Assembly: GCA_903870275.1 (NCBI GenBank)
Contig: CAIQCK010000035.1
Location: 16,050-80,049 of the forward strand
Direction: 5' to 3'
DNA from: an uncultured bacterium
Lineage (GTDB): Bacteria > Verrucomicrobiota > Verrucomicrobiia > CAIQCK01
Length of the DNA: 64,000 nt
The notes below the pieces were generated by a model. The model did no database searches, was not told the origin of the DNA, and saw nothing but the letters and a program-made list of their open reading frames with translations. The number at the start of each line of letters is the position of its first letter. Positions within the stretch are counted from its first letter, which is position 1. Below are positions 62,031 through 64,000 of the stretch, piece after piece. Position numbers and translations under genes: made by a program.

Positions 62031-62205
62031 TCTCTATCATGTCAAGAGAAATTTGCTATGTTTTTGACTGCCGGGCGCATCCCGGTTTTTTGGACAGGTC
62101 CAAGCAACGGACTTGGAAGTCCGTTCTACTTCGGAGCGCGCGAACCGTAGAACGGACTTCCAAGTCCGTTTTTTCCAATCCGACTAAAAACCGGGATGCG
62201 CCCCG
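62031..62205. repeat. Dispersed repeat, copy B
   Basis: TCATGTCAAGAGAAATTTGC followed by nested palindromes: outer GCGCATCCCGGTTTTT / AAAAACCGGGATGCGC, inner AACGGACTTGGAAGTCCGTT and AACGGACTTCCAAGTCCGTT with GTAG feet facing each other. It lies just upstream of the Gfo/Idh gene at 62266. Confidence 0.85.
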
Positions 62206-62265
62206 ACCCAGCAACCCAGCCCATTCCGGCTTGCGCGCCGCCGGGTCCGTTGGAATACTGCGCGC

Positions 62266-63576
62266 ATGAGCGAGCCAATCCTTCTTTCCCCGACGAGACG
62301 CGACTTTTTGAAATCCACCTCGGGCGCGGTCATGGCGGGCGCGTGGGCGGCGCAGGCCGGGCTTCCCGCCGTCGCGCGCGGCGCTTCGGACTCGCGCAAG
62401 CTCAAGATCGGCGTCGTGGGCTGCGGCTACCGCGGCACGGGCGCGGCCAGCCAGGCGCTGACGGCAGACAGCAACATCGAGTTGTTCGCGATGGGCGACG
62501 TGTTCGCCGACAAGCTCGCGTCGAGCCTCGCCACGATCACCAAAATACATCACGAGCGGGTGAACGTGCCGGAGTCGCGGCAGTTCATCGGCCTGGACGC
62601 CTACCAGAAGGTCATCGAGAACTGCGACCTGGTGCTGCTGGCGACGCCGCCGGGATTTCGCCCGCTGCACCTGCGCGCGGCGGTCGAGGCGGGGAGGCAC
62701 ATTTTTTGCGAGAAACCCGTCGCCACCGACGCGCCGGGCGTGCGCTCGGTGTTGGAGTCCGCCGCGCTGGCGGAGAAGAAGGGCCTCGCGCTGAAGTCGG
62801 GCTTCAACTGGCGGGTGTACCGGCCGATGATGGAGTTCATCGGGCAGATTCACGGCGGCGCGGTCGGGGCGTTGCGCGCGGTGTATGCGAGCTACTTCGT
62901 CGGCGTGCTGCAACCGATTCCCGCCGGCGAGACCGGGCCGAAGCCGGGCATGACCGACCTCGAATGGCAACTGCGCCGCTGGTATAATTTCGTCTGGCTC
63001 GGCGGCGACGGTTATGTGGAGCAGACGGTGCACGCGGTGGACTGGCTGATGTGGATGATGCGCGAGACGCCGCCGTTGCGTTGCATTGCCGTCGGCGGCC
63101 GGCAGGTGCCCAGCCCGGGCGGCAACATCTTCGATCACTTCGAGGTGAACTACGAATGGCCGGAGGGCGTGCGCGGCTTCATCGGCGCGCGCCAGCAGAA
63201 CGGCTGCTTTGGCGACACCTCGCTCTACGTCATGGGCGCCAAGGGCACCGGGGAATTCCACCGGAAACAGCCGATCCCGGAAATCCACGGCGAGACGACG
63301 TGGCGATATGCCGGCGAGTCGAACGTCATGCACCAGACCGAGCACGACGTGTTCTTCTCCTGCCTGCGCGCGGGCCGGCCGATCAACGAAGGCGCTTCGA
63401 TGGCCCGCAGCACGCTCTGCGCGATCATGGGCCGCATGGCCGCCTACACGGGCCAGCAGATCACGTGGGAGATGGCGCTGAACTCGCAGGAGAAACTCGT
63501 GCCGGAGAAACTAGAGTGGGACATGAAGCTCCCCATCTCCCCAATGGCCCGGCCCGGGCAGACGAAGTTTCTCTGA
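62266..63576 (+). CDS. Tat-exported Gfo/Idh/MocA oxidoreductase
   Basis: 436 residues. Twin-arginine signal TRRDFLKSTSGAVMAG; Rossmann motif IGVVGCGYRGTGAA; LLATPPGFRPLHL; the classical EKP lysine in CEKPVATD; C-terminal domain with GYVEQTVHAVDWLMW. It resembles the oxidoreductase at 46432 in layout but is a different subfamily. Probably exported sugar oxidation. It starts 60 bases after a repeat. Confidence 0.9.
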   Translation: MSEPILLSPTRRDFLKSTSGAVMAGAWAAQAGLPAVARGASDSRKLKIGVVGCGYRGTGAASQALTADSNIELFAMGDVFADKLASSLATITKIHHERVNVPESRQFIGLDAYQKVIENCDLVLLATPPGFRPLHLRAAVEAGRHIFCEKPVATDAPGVRSVLESAALAEKKGLALKSGFNWRVYRPMMEFIGQIHGGAVGALRAVYASYFVGVLQPIPAGETGPKPGMTDLEWQLRRWYNFVWLGGDGYVEQTVHAVDWLMWMMRETPPLRCIAVGGRQVPSPGGNIFDHFEVNYEWPEGVRGFIGARQQNGCFGDTSLYVMGAKGTGEFHRKQPIPEIHGETTWRYAGESNVMHQTEHDVFFSCLRAGRPINEGASMARSTLCAIMGRMAAYTGQQITWEMALNSQEKLVPEKLEWDMKLPISPMARPGQTKFL

Positions 63577-64000
63577 GCCGGAAAGAATCGATTCAGCCAC
63601 GGATCAAACACGGATTGAACACGGATGGGAAATGATGCAGGCCGCGTGCCCCCACGCGGCGATCATTGATGATGATTACTTGATTCATGGGAGTGTTGCC
63701 CAGACCGTTTGCCGCGGAGCGGCGCCAGATCGTAGCCCACGGCGCGAGCCGTGGGTCTCGCGATGCAAAAAAGAAAGCCCCGTCAGGGGCGAAAGAAATC
63801 ATTCATACGTGGCGCGTTTTCTATCGCCCCTGACGGGGCTTGTGTCCTTCGAGCCATTCATCCCCACGGCTCACGGGCCTGTTGCCCAAACGCATGATTA
63901 GAGGCAGTGGCGGGAATGGCGGCGGCCAGCGGCTGGGAAGCGGTTGGCCGCCAATGTATGACCCGTTGGGCGGGTGCGACGACGCAAAAGCCATCGAGGC
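63577..64000. other. Non-coding right edge
   Basis: No gene is supported in the last 424 bases. It contains CACGGATTGAACACGGATGG-like short repeats near 63599-63627, a CCCACGG/CCGTGGG hairpin near 63735, and the palindrome at 63774. Confidence 0.6.
63774..63840. repeat. Palindrome AAGCCCCGTCAGGGGCGA
   Basis: 18-base inverted arms (AAGCCCCGTCAGGGGCGA / TCGCCCCTGACGGGGCTT) 31 bases apart. Each arm is a hairpin GCCCC-GTCA-GGGGC. REPIN-like in form; it could also stop transcription. Confidence 0.8.

Larger units (their letters stand above)
60752..62265. other. Gene-poor repeat island II
   Basis: About 1.5 kb without a supportable gene. It is built of an Fn3 remnant, several REP-like palindromes, an inverted third copy of the 119-base unit, the ATTTGGGTTCG element and copy B of the dispersed repeat. 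Long frames across it are read-through of repeats. Confidence 0.7.

Noticed and set aside
1..64000. tRNA, rRNA or riboswitch genes
   Set aside because: No cloverleaf, conserved rRNA stretch or cobalamin/SAM-type aptamer could be recognised by eye in the gaps. A covariance-model scan would be decisive.

Overview
The window reads as a chromosomal segment of a high-GC, Gram-negative-type bacterium of the PVC group, most likely Verrucomicrobiota (Pedosphaera/Limisphaerales-like). That placement is an inference. It rests on Tat-exported Gfo/Idh oxidoreductases, a NIPSNAP protein with a Tat signal, DUF2961 (GH172), DUF4175, secreted squalene-cyclase-like repeat proteins, and many short palindromic repeats. 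No rRNA, tRNA, CRISPR array, phage or transposase gene was seen.

Region 1-7749 (minus strand) is a tightly overlapping operon: a PQQ-propeller lipoprotein, a glycine-cleavage-H-like lipoyl protein, a two-cluster ferredoxin, a radical SAM enzyme, a class II terpene (squalene-hopene type) cyclase and, after a 134-base gap, a fusion of a cysteine-rich DUF116 domain to a trans-prenyl synthase that runs off the left edge. It looks like an isoprenoid-lipid pathway with its own redox partners. Next come a NIPSNAP protein and an ECF sigma/anti-sigma/secreted coiled-coil trio (7871-10586). A sensory block follows (10705-18356): three kinases sharing one duplicated HisKA_2/ATPase module, a multi-PAS kinase and a stand-alone receiver. 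After it lie a small membrane protein, threonine synthase and a propeller/phosphoesterase-like protein.

Region 22633-32042 (minus strand) is a c-di-GMP-linked surface polysaccharide locus: epimerase, YaiO-type outer-membrane barrel, HEAT-repeat membrane protein, processive family-2 glycosyltransferase, PAS-GGDEF-receiver cyclase and HD-GYP phosphodiesterase. A pseudo-receiver/ParA-like ATPase and a ferritin-like protein lie upstream. Then come a Sel1 protein, a secreted alpha/alpha-toroid protein and a 1782-residue DUF4175 protein, followed by an orphan type IIG restriction-modification enzyme (39711-42773).

The right third mixes housekeeping genes with accessory genes. The housekeeping genes are a divergent chorismate synthase, phosphatidylserine synthase plus decarboxylase, and biotin synthase. 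The accessory genes encode Gfo/Idh proteins, tandem esterases, GH172, a nucleoside hydrolase and two AT-richer receiver-like proteins. Two gene-poor repeat islands (about 42800-44480 and 60752-62265), 18 kb apart, share several repeat families in inverted orientation and hold remnants of a nicotinamidase and an Fn3 protein. Many palindromes look like REP/REPIN elements (hairpins with a GTAG or GTGG foot). One lies in frame inside the terpene cyclase gene.

All identifications come from reading motifs by eye. No database search was possible.
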